Assembly (NCBI GenBank): GCA_019218365.1
Contig: JAHUUJ010000001.1
Span: 434,001 to 498,000 of the forward strand
DNA length: 64,000 nucleotides
Direction of reading: 5' to 3'
Source: Actinomycetaceae bacterium TAE3-ERU4
GTDB taxonomy: Bacteria > Actinomycetota > Actinomycetes > Actinomycetales > Actinomycetaceae
Positions 28,681 to 37,113 of the stretch are shown here, one piece after another. The notes under the pieces are model-generated. The model searched no databases and had not been told where the DNA came from. It saw only the letters and a program-made list of their open reading frames with translations. A program made the translations under genes and the position numbers. Position 1 is the first letter of the stretch. Every line of letters begins with the position of its first letter.

Positions 28681-29340
28681 CTACCTTTTGTTTAGAACGT
28701 TCTTACGGGAAAAGAACAGGTCGGTAAAGATTAGTCCTGTGGCTACCCCGACGCTAATTCCGGCTACTACATCGGTAAACCAATGAACTCCCAGGTAGAG
28801 ACGTGAAAGGGCAATTGAGCACATAAAAACCCATGCCAATGCCCAGATAAGCATTTTTCTTTTTCGCCCTAACTTGGTAGCGAAGAAACGCGTGATAACC
28901 AGTGCGAGCGCGAAGGTTAGGGCGGCGGCTCCGGTAGAGTGGCCGGAAGGAAAACTTGAAGAAGCTGCTTTGACCAGGTGTGAATCAAGTGGTGGGCGGG
29001 TGAACTCGATAATGTTTTTAGTGACGTGAGTAAATAGTGAAGCCAGTGAAACAGTGACGATTACGTACAGTGTAGGAAGTATCTTTTTCGTTAAAAAATA
29101 GACCGCTAGTGCTACCAAGATGGTTAAGAAAACAGCATTCCACGGGTTGAAAAGTGCGGTTAGCTGTTGCATGAAAATGGTGTAGCTATCGCGTCGCCGT
29201 TCGATAAACTCAAGCCAGATTTCCTGATTAGAGTGTTGGAAACGAGGCGCGTGAATCATCTGCCCGAGGACGAGGACGAATATAAATAGGCAAAGCCCAA
29301 TTGCGGTTCGCCAAGTTATCTGCGGTTTAGATTTTTGCAT
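28681..29340 (-). CDS. PAP2-family membrane phosphatase
   Basis: 219 residues with about five membrane helices. The catalytic motifs of type 2 phosphatidic acid phosphatases are present: SFPSGHSTGA near 140 and SRLYLGVHWFTDVVAG near 185; the first K-x6-RP box corresponds to EFTRPP with weak conservation. It probably dephosphorylates lipid pyrophosphates such as undecaprenyl diphosphate or phosphatidic acid. It converges on the glycosyltransferase gene with an 11-bp gap. Confidence 0.85.
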   Translation of the reverse strand: MQKSKPQITWRTAIGLCLFIFVLVLGQMIHAPRFQHSNQEIWLEFIERRRDSYTIFMQQLTALFNPWNAVFLTILVALAVYFLTKKILPTLYVIVTVSLASLFTHVTKNIIEFTRPPLDSHLVKAASSSFPSGHSTGAAALTFALALVITRFFATKLGRKRKMLIWALAWVFMCSIALSRLYLGVHWFTDVVAGISVGVATGLIFTDLFFSRKNVLNKR

Positions 29341-29382
29341 GAGGAATAGTTTACGATAAGTGTTTCTTCAAAGTTTCCAATA

Positions 29383-29433
29383 TTGACACTTAATCTAAAA
29401 AGTCTATTCTTTAGTAAGTAATATTCTTACTTA
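29383..29433 (+). promoter_or_regulatory. Promoter with a palindrome for the small membrane protein
   Basis: TTGACA (29383-29388), 16 bp, TATTCT (29405-29410). A perfect inverted repeat TAAGTAA, 5 nt, TTACTTA (29415-29433) covers the predicted start site, in the right place for a repressor site. Confidence 0.55.
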
Positions 29434-29463
29434 TAGCTTTGAATGCTAACTTTTGGGGGAAAT

Positions 29464-29931
29464 GTGACGGGAAAAAATAACAAGCCTTTTGTGGGGGCAT
29501 TTTACTTCGCGGTAATGATTCTGGTTTTCTTTGTGTTACCTATGGTTATCTCTGTTATTCTCAATAATATTACCGTTCCCTACACTAGGTTAGCCAACTA
29601 CTTTTTTTACTTGCAGACCTTTTTAATGCTTGTCATGTTCGTGGGATTTATATACGTGGCGTTGGCTATGAAACCGAATAAAATTTTGCTGGGAATAGGT
29701 TTTGTATTTTCCCTTTTTTCGGTTTTTATGTATCAGATTCCACTAACTAATTTAGGTAATTTCTTCATTGAGTTCATAAACCAGAAAAACATTGATCCGT
29801 ACACCTTCTACCTCATAATTCCCGCGCTTACTATGTTTTTTGGTGCGATGTCTGTATTTAGTGATTATCGTCGTCTCCTTTTGGCAGCAGATAACGGGGA
29901 TAAGCCCGAAACTACCGCAACTACTGTTTAG
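29464..29931 (+). CDS. Four-helix membrane protein, paralogue of the next gene
   Basis: 155 residues from GTG at 29464, which has GGGGGA just upstream; an ATG at 29443 is possible but has no binding site. Four hydrophobic helices are evident: about 10-34, 45-67, 75-95 and 110-130. FSLFSVFMYQIPLTNLGNF is shared with the downstream gene (FAIFMYQIPVTDIG), showing a tandem duplication. I do not recognise the family and see no catalytic motif. Confidence 0.65.
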   Translation: MTGKNNKPFVGAFYFAVMILVFFVLPMVISVILNNITVPYTRLANYFFYLQTFLMLVMFVGFIYVALAMKPNKILLGIGFVFSLFSVFMYQIPLTNLGNFFIEFINQKNIDPYTFYLIIPALTMFFGAMSVFSDYRRLLLAADNGDKPETTATTV

Positions 29932-30059
29932 AGGAGAATTTCTTATTTCAGTTAAGGAGATAGACAACTAAAGACTAGGGAAAAAAGAAAAATCAGAGTA
30001 GCTTAACTTTTGATAAGACACCAGTATATTTACGAGATACCAATGATTGGAAAGACACT

Positions 30060-30602
30060 ATGAAACCTTCTACCGCCAAAAAGCAAAGTAGGACACCCTA
30101 CATATTATTTACATTCTTGTTTCTTCTTCCCTTTATCGCGTTAAGATCTGTTAACCGGGTTCTTAGTAAGCAAGAAGAAATAGATTTTTCTTCAGCCTAC
30201 AAGATTCACGTTGTAATCTTGATGGTTTCTCTACTCGGGTTTGTCTATATTTTGATGAATAAAAAGTACAAGAGACTCTATCCGACAATTGGTCTAGTGG
30301 TTTCCGTATTTGCAATTTTCATGTATCAGATTCCTGTAACTGACATCGGTTGGCCAGTGTTCATGGCGCTAGTTGGCCAAAACGAGATTATGGAATTGAT
30401 TTTTTATGGTATTCCCCCGTTTGCCATGATGATTCTGGGTGGTCTTTCGCTAGCTTCGGAAGAAGGGGATAAAAATTCTCAACTGCAGGAATCCAATGAC
30501 AGTGAAACACCGATGCAATTTGATTCTACTGCAAACCCCGTGCAGCAGAACATGCAGCAGCCGGAAAGCCCAATTCAGTACGAAAACCCAAAGTACAACT
30601 AG
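30060..30602 (+). CDS. Four-helix membrane protein, paralogue of the previous gene
   Basis: 180 residues with helices near 12-30, 45-66, 73-95 and 108-128, plus a Gln/Asn/Pro-rich cytoplasmic tail (QFDSTANPVQQNMQQPESPIQ). It shares the FMYQIP(V/L)T(D/N)(I/L)G signature and overall layout with its upstream neighbour, but the tail is unique. GGAAAG precedes the ATG. The two genes are separated by 128 bp, so they may be transcribed separately. Unknown family. Confidence 0.65.
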   Translation: MKPSTAKKQSRTPYILFTFLFLLPFIALRSVNRVLSKQEEIDFSSAYKIHVVILMVSLLGFVYILMNKKYKRLYPTIGLVVSVFAIFMYQIPVTDIGWPVFMALVGQNEIMELIFYGIPPFAMMILGGLSLASEEGDKNSQLQESNDSETPMQFDSTANPVQQNMQQPESPIQYENPKYN

Positions 30603-30623
30603 CAATAGGGGAAAAATTTAAAG

Positions 30624-30668
30624 GTATCGGCCGGAATTTCCGTTTGGGATTCCGGCCGATACTTTTTT
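30624..30668 (+). terminator. Terminator after the paralogous membrane proteins
   Basis: GTATCGGCCGGAAT (30624-30637) pairs perfectly with ATTCCGGCCGATAC (30649-30662), followed by TTTTTTG. Confidence 0.9.
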
Positions 30669-30696
30669 GTTTTTAGCTCATGCTTTCAAGGAAAGA

Positions 30697-31554
30697 TTAC
30701 GCACTTACACGACGTCCTGCGAACATTCCATGTTTTGGTGCAAAAGCCCAAGTAAAGAGGAATAGCGCGGTTGCTACTAAAACAATCGTTGCTCCTGTTG
30801 GAACATTTATAGACCATGAAAGATAAACTCCCAGCAGAGCAGAAATCGCCCCCAACAAAGCCGAAAGTAGCATCATTGGGAAAAGCCTATCGGTAAGCAA
30901 TCGTGCGGTTGCTGCCGGAGTGACCAATAGAGCCAAAACCAGAATGTTACCGATTGTGTGAATAGACATCACCACCGCGATAGTGACCATGAAATATAAC
31001 AAAATATCCAGCGCTAAAACAGGCAAACGCATAACCTTGGCCATCTCTCGGTCTAACGAAACTGCCACCAGTTCCTTATGGAAAAGCAAGGTCAAAGCAA
31101 TTACCGCGCTACCGGCAACCGAAACCACCACAATGTCATGGTTAGAGACACCGGTTAAAGAACCAAACAAGAAAGACTGTAACGAGCCGGAATAGCCTGG
31201 CGAAAGCGACATAATCACCAAACCAAAAGCAAAGGAAGCGGCAAAGAAAATACCGATTACCGTGTCTTCTTTTACCCGTCTATTTTGTGAAAACAAAGCC
31301 ACCAACAAAGCGGTAATTGCCCCGGCAGTAAGCCCACCCAAAATCAACGAACCTTGTAAGACAAAGGCCACAGCCAAACCAGGGAAAACCGAGTGCGCTA
31401 CCGCGTCTCCAATAAAAGCCATCCCTCGTAAAACTACGTGGGTTCCGATAATCCCACAAATTACCGCCGCGATAATTGCAACAATGAGAGCTCTGGGCAG
31501 AAAAGCCAAAAGCGGATTAAACAAATCTCGAATAAAATCAACAGGTGTCAGCAT
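30697..31554 (-). CDS. Anchored-repeat-type metal ABC transporter, permease
   Basis: 285 residues and about eight membrane helices, in the ZnuB/MntB (ABC-3) family: GMAFIGDAVAHSVFPGLAVAF near 45-65 and GNILVLALLVTPAATARLLTDR near 205-226 are hallmarks. It is the channel of a zinc or manganese importer. The start at 31554 overlaps the ATPase stop by 7 nt. With the two choice-of-anchor-M proteins upstream, it belongs to the actinobacterial anchored-repeat transporter family. Confidence 0.88.
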   Translation of the reverse strand: MLTPVDFIRDLFNPLLAFLPRALIVAIIAAVICGIIGTHVVLRGMAFIGDAVAHSVFPGLAVAFVLQGSLILGGLTAGAITALLVALFSQNRRVKEDTVIGIFFAASFAFGLVIMSLSPGYSGSLQSFLFGSLTGVSNHDIVVVSVAGSAVIALTLLFHKELVAVSLDREMAKVMRLPVLALDILLYFMVTIAVVMSIHTIGNILVLALLVTPAATARLLTDRLFPMMLLSALLGAISALLGVYLSWSINVPTGATIVLVATALFLFTWAFAPKHGMFAGRRVSA

Positions 31555-32315
31555 GAAACAATTCCCAACTGGCGAATAAGCGGACTGGATTCACTAACTT
31601 CGAAAGTCTCCATCCAAGCCTGCGGGTTTCCCGTTAGCTCAGACGGGGTTCCCTCGGCCAAAATCTTTCCTCGTAACAGGGCAATACGATCACAGGTGAC
31701 AAGTGCATGAGTGAGGTCATGAGTGGTCATGAGCAAACTTGTTCCCGTAGCGGTTAGCTGCCGGAATAACGAGGTTAAAAGCTCTTGCGTAGGCATATCC
31801 AAACCGGTAAAAGGCTCATCTAAAACCAGCAGAGCCGGGTTGGTAACAAGCGCCCGGGCAATGAGGATACGTTGACGCTGACCGCCTGAAAGTTCAGCGA
31901 TAGGACGATCGACAAACTCGCGCATCTGCACTCGTTCCAATGCCCGGTACACGCTCTTCCAGTGCAGAGTTTTAGGGACTCGGAACCATCCCAGACGGCG
32001 AGTTAATCCGCTCATCACCAAGCCGCCGACATTTATGGGAAACTCCCAGGCAACATCCTGGCGCTGCGGAACATAACCGATTAGCTCGGCCGCTTTACGG
32101 CCCGATTTTCCACTCACGCTAATCGTGCCACCTGCCGCGGGAATCAAACCCATCATGGTACGCAATAGGGTAGTTTTTCCGGCTCCATTTGGGCCGAGCA
32201 AACCCAGCAGCTCACCTTCGGCGCAACGGAGATTAACGTTACGCAAAATTGCGCGACCCGAGAGATTTACGTCCAGATGAGAAATGTCAAGGATGGTTTT
32301 TTGAGTGGAACTCAC
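31548..32315 (-). CDS. Anchored-repeat-type metal ABC transporter, ATPase
   Basis: 255 residues of the ZnuC/MntB-type ATPase family. Walker A GPNGAGKTT is near 40, the Q-loop is VPQRQDVAW, the signature is ELSGGQRQRILIA, Walker B is LLVLDEPFTGLD and the H-loop MTTHDL. It powers the adjacent permease. The start overlaps the surface-protein stop (ATGA at 32312-32315) and its end overlaps the permease start, so the operon is tightly coupled. Confidence 0.92.
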   Translation of the reverse strand: MSSTQKTILDISHLDVNLSGRAILRNVNLRCAEGELLGLLGPNGAGKTTLLRTMMGLIPAAGGTISVSGKSGRKAAELIGYVPQRQDVAWEFPINVGGLVMSGLTRRLGWFRVPKTLHWKSVYRALERVQMREFVDRPIAELSGGQRQRILIARALVTNPALLVLDEPFTGLDMPTQELLTSLFRQLTATGTSLLMTTHDLTHALVTCDRIALLRGKILAEGTPSELTGNPQAWMETFEVSESSPLIRQLGIVSC

Positions 32316-33379
32316 GTATTTTCTCCATTTTTGGTGGGGTTGGAAAACTCGCTATCAATTTCTTCTTGCGCTGCTTTTTTACGCGCTTGTGAAGTGCGTA
32401 CGAAGTAGAGGATAAGTGCGGTTAGCAAAAGTGCTACTCCCGCTAGGCTAACGAGAATGGGAACCCAGTTAACTGATGAGCTTTCAGTCTGCGCACTTGA
32501 TGTTCCCGGTGCTGTTTGTGGGGCTGAGGCCGTTGCTGCACTCTGTGGGCTGGGGGTAGCACCACTTTTTGCGCCTGATTGGGCGAGCGCCGCTGAAGCT
32601 GGTGGAGCCGGGGGAAGCTCACCCTGCCACTGCGTGTTACGGGCAGTTTGGGAATCTGGAGAGCCTACCGCGAAACGGAAAATGGATGTTGCTGCTTGCG
32701 GTTTGCCATCGAGCCCATTAGCAGAGGCAGAAATTGCAAGTAGGTAGACTCCCGGCTTAGTGAAAACCCAGTTAGCGTGAGTGTGGGTGTTAAGGTCAAC
32801 CCAGATGCTCTGTGGCTGACTCTTGCGTTTGTCCCAAAGCTGGATAGGCTTCTTAAAATTCCCTGATTCTAGGTAAACATTTACGTTTCCGGGGCCTTGT
32901 GCGCCCAGGAAAGTTAGGTTAATACCGCGTTTGATGGAGCGGGAAACTTCGGGGGATTGGGTGTTCCACCCCAGCCAGGGCACTCCGAGAATCTGCGTTT
33001 GGGGAATAACGTGTACGGGCTGTCCGGCCTGTGCGCCGGTAAAGTCGTAATCCCCAGACTCGGGAACGGTCAAAATGGCTTTGTCGGTCAGTCGGAAAAC
33101 AACCGAATCGGGTTTGCGCCAAACGGGAGTGTTAGCGGAATCGTCGCGGACGGCTAATTGCCATTTTCCGTCGATAATGCGCGGCCCAATATCCATGTGA
33201 CCACTCTTAATTTCCACGGGTTCGGAACTGAAGTGTTCATCCTCGGCAACGGTTTGTTTGAGTGGATCGTGTTCGTCCGCGTGAGCGAGGGTGGGCGCCC
33301 CAAGGCTGGCGGCGAGAGCGAAGCTCACACCCAGTGCGGCGCACCAGTTTTTTAAGAGGCGAGAGGTTTTCAATTTCAT
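32312..33379 (-). CDS. Membrane-anchored surface protein with choice-of-anchor M domain
   Basis: 355 residues: signal peptide to about residue 34 (ASLGAPTLAHA), an extracellular domain, an Ala/Ser/Pro-rich linker (about 255-300), a membrane helix (VPILVSLAGVALLLTALIL) and a basic tail. The anchor-M repeat is visible in RSIKRGINLTFLGAQGPGNV and WVDLNTHTHANWVFTKPGVYLL. No LPXTG sorting signal was seen. GGAAG is before the ATG. Encoded between the binding protein and the ATPase, it is probably a metal-capture or tethering partner of the importer. Confidence 0.8.
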   Translation of the reverse strand: MKLKTSRLLKNWCAALGVSFALAASLGAPTLAHADEHDPLKQTVAEDEHFSSEPVEIKSGHMDIGPRIIDGKWQLAVRDDSANTPVWRKPDSVVFRLTDKAILTVPESGDYDFTGAQAGQPVHVIPQTQILGVPWLGWNTQSPEVSRSIKRGINLTFLGAQGPGNVNVYLESGNFKKPIQLWDKRKSQPQSIWVDLNTHTHANWVFTKPGVYLLAISASANGLDGKPQAATSIFRFAVGSPDSQTARNTQWQGELPPAPPASAALAQSGAKSGATPSPQSAATASAPQTAPGTSSAQTESSSVNWVPILVSLAGVALLLTALILYFVRTSQARKKAAQEEIDSEFSNPTKNGENT

Positions 33380-33413
33380 GTTTCTTCCTAGCTAACTAAA
33401 GGGACAGTTGGGG

Positions 33414-35000
33414 CTAGCCGAGACAGCGGCGTAAAGAATCGGCGTTAAAACGCATGAGGGAAATATAGGAGGGGACTTTTTCGTCGAGAGTGTCGGAATA
33501 GATTGGGCAGACTTGGGCTTTTGCATCTGCGGCCACCTGTGTAAGTTCGGTGTTGCGAGTGGCCAGATAGGGTTCGAGGAATACTGCTTTTACCTTCAGG
33601 TCGTGCATGGTTCGAGCCAGTCGTACGCGGTCTGCAACGGAAGGTTCAATTCCAGGGTTTAGGCTAATGTATCCGGCGATTTTCAGACCGTAGGCGTGCG
33701 CGAGATACCCGTATGCGTCATGGGTGGTGACCAGGGTGCGCGAGGCTGGGGGGATAGCTTCGATCTGTTTGCGCACGTAACGGTCTACCTCGTCTAGTTG
33801 AGCGAGGTAGGTGCGTGTGTTGGCCGCGTATTGTTCGGCTCCGGCGGGGTCTACCTGGATTAGGGTGTCACGGATTGACTGGGCGTATGCTTTGGCGTTG
33901 CGAATGTCGTGCCACAGGTGGGGATCGATTTCTCCGTGGACGTGTTTACCGAGGACGGCTTGGGCGAGGAGATAAACCTCCTGCCCGGGGGTTCCAAGGA
34001 ACCTGAATTCGCGTCCTGCGGGTATGTTTTGGAGCGCTTTTGGAGGGACGTGAATAACTGTTTTTGCGGGGTCGAGGTCGCGCTGAGTGTATTCTCCGCC
34101 GCCCTTGGGGTCGGTAAATAGGGTGATTTTATTTTTGTCGATATCTGCGGTGATGTCTACGTGCCCGGCGTCGATAACTTTCATGTTGCGGGTGCGCGAA
34201 TCTTGGGAGGGGTCGATTCCGACGGCGAAGGTGATTTGGGCTTTTCCAGCTGGGGCATCTCCCCGGGTGGGATTTTCGTGTTTGCCGCTGGGGGAGGGCT
34301 TGAGGTGGAGGGTTCCTTGGAGGTCAAGGGTGTAGATTCCGGGTTTGCTGAAAGCCCAAGACATGTGAGTGTGGGCGTCGAGGGGAAGGGTGGCGGTGTC
34401 TGCTTGGTCAATGCCGTCGGCAGAGTTGAAATAGATGTCAGCCTGACCGAAGGTGGCGGTCAGGTAGCCGGAAAGTTGCCCGGGGCCTTGGAAACCGGTG
34501 GCGGTAAGGGTTGCTTCGGAAGCGCGGGTAGCTCCACGATTTTTGCCGTTGCCGCGGATTCGCAGTCCGAGCCAGACGGTGTCGAGAGAAGCATCTTCAA
34601 CCAGGGGAATGACTTCTGCCGAGTATTTTGAGGCGTCCTCGGCAAGGGCAATGTTGGGTGCTCCGGGGCGTAGGTTTGCGTCAATGGCTTTGATGAGTGA
34701 ATGTTCTTCAAGCATCACATAGTTTGTGAAAGCAGCATCGGCATAGACGATGGAGCGAATGTTGCGCAAGGTTGGTTCGTAACTGTGCGGGTCTGCTCCG
34801 GGGGGAACTAGGGCGGTGACATTCGCTCGTTCCCCGGCGATGTTTCGGGCAATGTCCGCGATGATTGCGGTGGAGGTAACTACCTGTGGTTTTCCGTTTT
34901 TTCCGGCCGTAGCGACGGGGGGAACTAGGGCGAATGAGAGAAGAAGAAAAAACCCAATTACGGCTGTCATTGCGCCGTAAAACGACAATTTATTACGCAA
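33414..35000 (-). CDS. Metal-binding protein of the anchored-repeat ABC transporter, with inserted anchor-M domain
   Basis: 528 residues, far more than the 300 of ZnuA-type binding proteins. A signal peptide (1-32) is followed by the first ZnuA half (38-130, with PPGADPHSYEP, H72), then an inserted choice-of-anchor M repeat (about 140-350, LDAHTHMSWAFSKPGIYTL), then the second half with GKHVHGEIDPHLWHD and TTHDAYGYLAHAYGLK. Histidines H72, H355, H361 and H364 are candidate metal ligands. TTG start at 35000 with AAAGGG. It leads the four-gene operon, downstream of a Zur-like operator. Confidence 0.88.
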   Translation of the reverse strand: MRNKLSFYGAMTAVIGFFLLLSFALVPPVATAGKNGKPQVVTSTAIIADIARNIAGERANVTALVPPGADPHSYEPTLRNIRSIVYADAAFTNYVMLEEHSLIKAIDANLRPGAPNIALAEDASKYSAEVIPLVEDASLDTVWLGLRIRGNGKNRGATRASEATLTATGFQGPGQLSGYLTATFGQADIYFNSADGIDQADTATLPLDAHTHMSWAFSKPGIYTLDLQGTLHLKPSPSGKHENPTRGDAPAGKAQITFAVGIDPSQDSRTRNMKVIDAGHVDITADIDKNKITLFTDPKGGGEYTQRDLDPAKTVIHVPPKALQNIPAGREFRFLGTPGQEVYLLAQAVLGKHVHGEIDPHLWHDIRNAKAYAQSIRDTLIQVDPAGAEQYAANTRTYLAQLDEVDRYVRKQIEAIPPASRTLVTTHDAYGYLAHAYGLKIAGYISLNPGIEPSVADRVRLARTMHDLKVKAVFLEPYLATRNTELTQVAADAKAQVCPIYSDTLDEKVPSYISLMRFNADSLRRCLG

Positions 35001-35046
35001 TACAGCCCTTTCTTGAGTCAGGTAGCAAATCCCGTTGAACTAACGG

Positions 35047-35064
35047 TAATGATAGGCATTATCA
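35047..35064 (-). promoter_or_regulatory. Zur-like operator of the metal-uptake operon
   Basis: TAATGATAGGCATTATCA contains two overlapping inverted repeats (TAATG/CATTA and TGATA/TATCA) and lies 47 bp before the TTG start. The AT-rich ATGAT/ATTATCA symmetry resembles Zur/Fur boxes. Zinc control is inferred from the site and from the operon's contents. Confidence 0.5.
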
Positions 35065-35111
35065 AGAAAGGGTGCAACATGATCGCCTGTGAGTTTGCAG
35101 GCGTGAAGTTG

Positions 35112-35921
35112 TCACTTCTCTCGTTGTAAATGCCCGTCTTCCATGCGGTAGATGGAATCGACGTGATCTACGAGGCGCTCGTCGTGCGTAACCATGATGA
35201 TGCAGGTGTTGCAGCTCTTGGCCTGCTCGCGCAAAAGATCGGCAACCGCGAAAGCCTTTTTACTGTCAAGGGAGGCGGTCGGCTCATCGGCTAAAATCAT
35301 GCTCGGCTGAGCATAAAGGGCCCGCGCAATAGCCGCGCGCTGTAGCTGGCCCCCGGAAAGTTCCGAACCGTACTGATTTTTCGCATCCAAAATGCCGAGG
35401 GAGGTAAAAAGCTCGTCGCGATCTGCTTGGGTATGTCCCGGCTGGTGGCGTAGCTTCGCTACTCGGTCATAGAGGTCTAACTGTTCGTTAACCGTCAGGA
35501 AAGGAACGAGGTTGGATGACTGCAGAATGAAACCAATTTCATTTAAGCGGGCGGCGGCCAGTTGGCGGGAACCAAGTGAAGTGAAATCGCGCCCGCCCAC
35601 ATTAACGCTTCCACCCGTGGGTTGTTGTAATCCACCCATGATGGTGAGGAGGGTTGATTTGCCGGAGCCGGACGGACCTAAAAGGGCGATGAACTCTCCG
35701 CGGTAGGCGGTGAAGTCGGTGGAGGCAAGGGCATGGATAGTTTCCTTTCCCTGCTGGAAGTCCTTATATACTCCGCGTAACTTGATAATCGGTTCCTCGT
35801 TACGGGTGGAGACGGATTCGGGTGAATCTAAAAATTGTGCACAATCTTTTAAGGAACGTTCGTTTTGACGTAGTTCAAGGCGAGAGGGGAGGGGAAAAGA
35901 TGAAGTGTTCATGGTACTCAC
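35112..35921 (-). CDS. ABC transporter ATP-binding protein, LolD/HrtA-like
   Basis: 269 residues. An N-terminal 45-residue extension precedes the domain. Walker A is GPSGSGKST near 85, the Q-loop FILQSSNLVPFLT, the signature ELSGGQLQRAAIA, Walker B MILADEPTASLDSK and the H-loop MVTHDE: the MacB/LolD/HrtA class. The GTG start at 35921 overlaps the permease stop by 4 nt. With the FtsX-type permease it forms an efflux or extraction pump, most like HrtBA heme exporters. Confidence 0.88.
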   Translation of the reverse strand: MSTMNTSSFPLPSRLELRQNERSLKDCAQFLDSPESVSTRNEEPIIKLRGVYKDFQQGKETIHALASTDFTAYRGEFIALLGPSGSGKSTLLTIMGGLQQPTGGSVNVGGRDFTSLGSRQLAAARLNEIGFILQSSNLVPFLTVNEQLDLYDRVAKLRHQPGHTQADRDELFTSLGILDAKNQYGSELSGGQLQRAAIARALYAQPSMILADEPTASLDSKKAFAVADLLREQAKSCNTCIIMVTHDERLVDHVDSIYRMEDGHLQREK

Positions 35922-36970
35922 TTAATTGCAATAAGAGGATTTATACGAGAGGCAGAAAGAACGGAGAAACCCGCTCCTAAAAGGCTGAATGCAACCATAA
36001 TTGCGCCAATTAGCCCAAAAAGAATCCAAGGAATAGTGAAAGGAACGGCCGCGGGAAGGGTAGCGGCAGCGGCAAGGGTGAGGCTAACCGCAAGAACTGA
36101 ACCGGCAATTGACAAGATTGCAGTTTGCCAGAAAACCGAGAAAGCGATTGTCTTATTACCTATTCCCTGGGCTTTCATAACCCCAAAAATCTTACGTTTT
36201 TGCAAGGTAAGAACATAGATGAATACCCCGAGGATAACCGCTGAAACTAAAATTAGTGCCCCTACCATTAGGGCAAAAGTCAGATTCTGGGCAGAAACTC
36301 CGGGAATGTTGTCGGTGAACTCACTAATGGTTTGTGATTTGAGGTGCGCAGCGCGCAAACTTTCGGCGGTAAAGCTACCCCGGGCGGCGATAGCGGAAAC
36401 TGCATTGCGGTATTGCACGCCAGTAGTCTGCCAATCGGGAATGCTTAGGTAAATTACGGGGTATGAACTGTAGGTTTGATTGTGGGTAAAGCCGACAATC
36501 TTAAATTTCAAGTTTGACTGTGAAGTATGGAAAATATCGCCAAGCTTGTAACCTTCGCGTTTTAGGGAATCGTCTACAACTACCTCGCCGCTACTTGCAT
36601 AAAGTTTTCCTTCGGTAACCTTTGGGGCGGTGAACGAGGTGGGATCCATGGCGAAAGCAAAAGAAGTTAGCTGAGTTCCATCAGACTTTTTTATAGTCAA
36701 CGCGGAAAACCCAAGCTGGGATATTTCTGGTGCTTTAACAAGGTCGGCATCGGTCTGCGGGATAATAGACGCCTGTACCGAATTATTGGAATTGTCCGCC
36801 AGAGCGATATGGTCAGCCTTTAGGTCGGTAGCAGCTTGCGTCATCACGCTCTGTAACCCCACAGCCAATCCGGTAAGAAAGAAAACAAGGATTCCCACAA
36901 GAGTGATAACTGCTGTGATTAGGGAAAAGTGTTTTTTGTTGCGACGAATTTCGCGTAATGCCAAGAACAT
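35918..36970 (-). CDS. FtsX-like ABC permease, HrtB-type
   Basis: 350 residues: helix 1 near 18-40, a large extracellular domain (about 45-230), and three C-terminal helices (232-260, 282-305, 317-342). This four-helix, single-periplasmic-domain layout is that of HrtB and DevC-like permeases rather than the larger MacB. GGAGG precedes the ATG. The pump could export heme or another hydrophobic toxicant; a heme role rests on resemblance only. A TGACAC palindrome lies just upstream. Confidence 0.82.
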   Translation of the reverse strand: MFLALREIRRNKKHFSLITAVITLVGILVFFLTGLAVGLQSVMTQAATDLKADHIALADNSNNSVQASIIPQTDADLVKAPEISQLGFSALTIKKSDGTQLTSFAFAMDPTSFTAPKVTEGKLYASSGEVVVDDSLKREGYKLGDIFHTSQSNLKFKIVGFTHNQTYSSYPVIYLSIPDWQTTGVQYRNAVSAIAARGSFTAESLRAAHLKSQTISEFTDNIPGVSAQNLTFALMVGALILVSAVILGVFIYVLTLQKRKIFGVMKAQGIGNKTIAFSVFWQTAILSIAGSVLAVSLTLAAAATLPAAVPFTIPWILFGLIGAIMVAFSLLGAGFSVLSASRINPLIAIK

Positions 36971-37000
36971 AGGGCCTCCAATAACTTATCTAAAGCCATT

Positions 37001-37039
37001 ATGACACCGTGTCATATAAAAGTCTAGGGGGTGTGACAC
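37001..37039 (-). promoter_or_regulatory. TGACAC palindrome upstream of the HrtBA-like operon
   Basis: ATGACACCGTGTCAT (37001-37015) is a perfect 7-bp inverted repeat about a central base. A second GTGTGACAC unit (37031-37039) contains another TGACAC. Such spaced palindromes are typical operators for TetR- or ArsR-family repressors; no such gene is adjacent. Confidence 0.55.
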
Positions 37040-37113
37040 GATGTACGAAACCCAACAAAAAGGCAGGTAAAATAAAATAAGCAAGCGGGTTAGACGAGGA
37101 AGCGGGTGATTGG

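Noticed and set aside
34161-34631. A 156-residue Gly/Val-rich plus-strand frame opposite the metal-binding protein
   Set aside because: A shadow of the coding strand's biased codons; the minus-strand protein has clear domains throughout.
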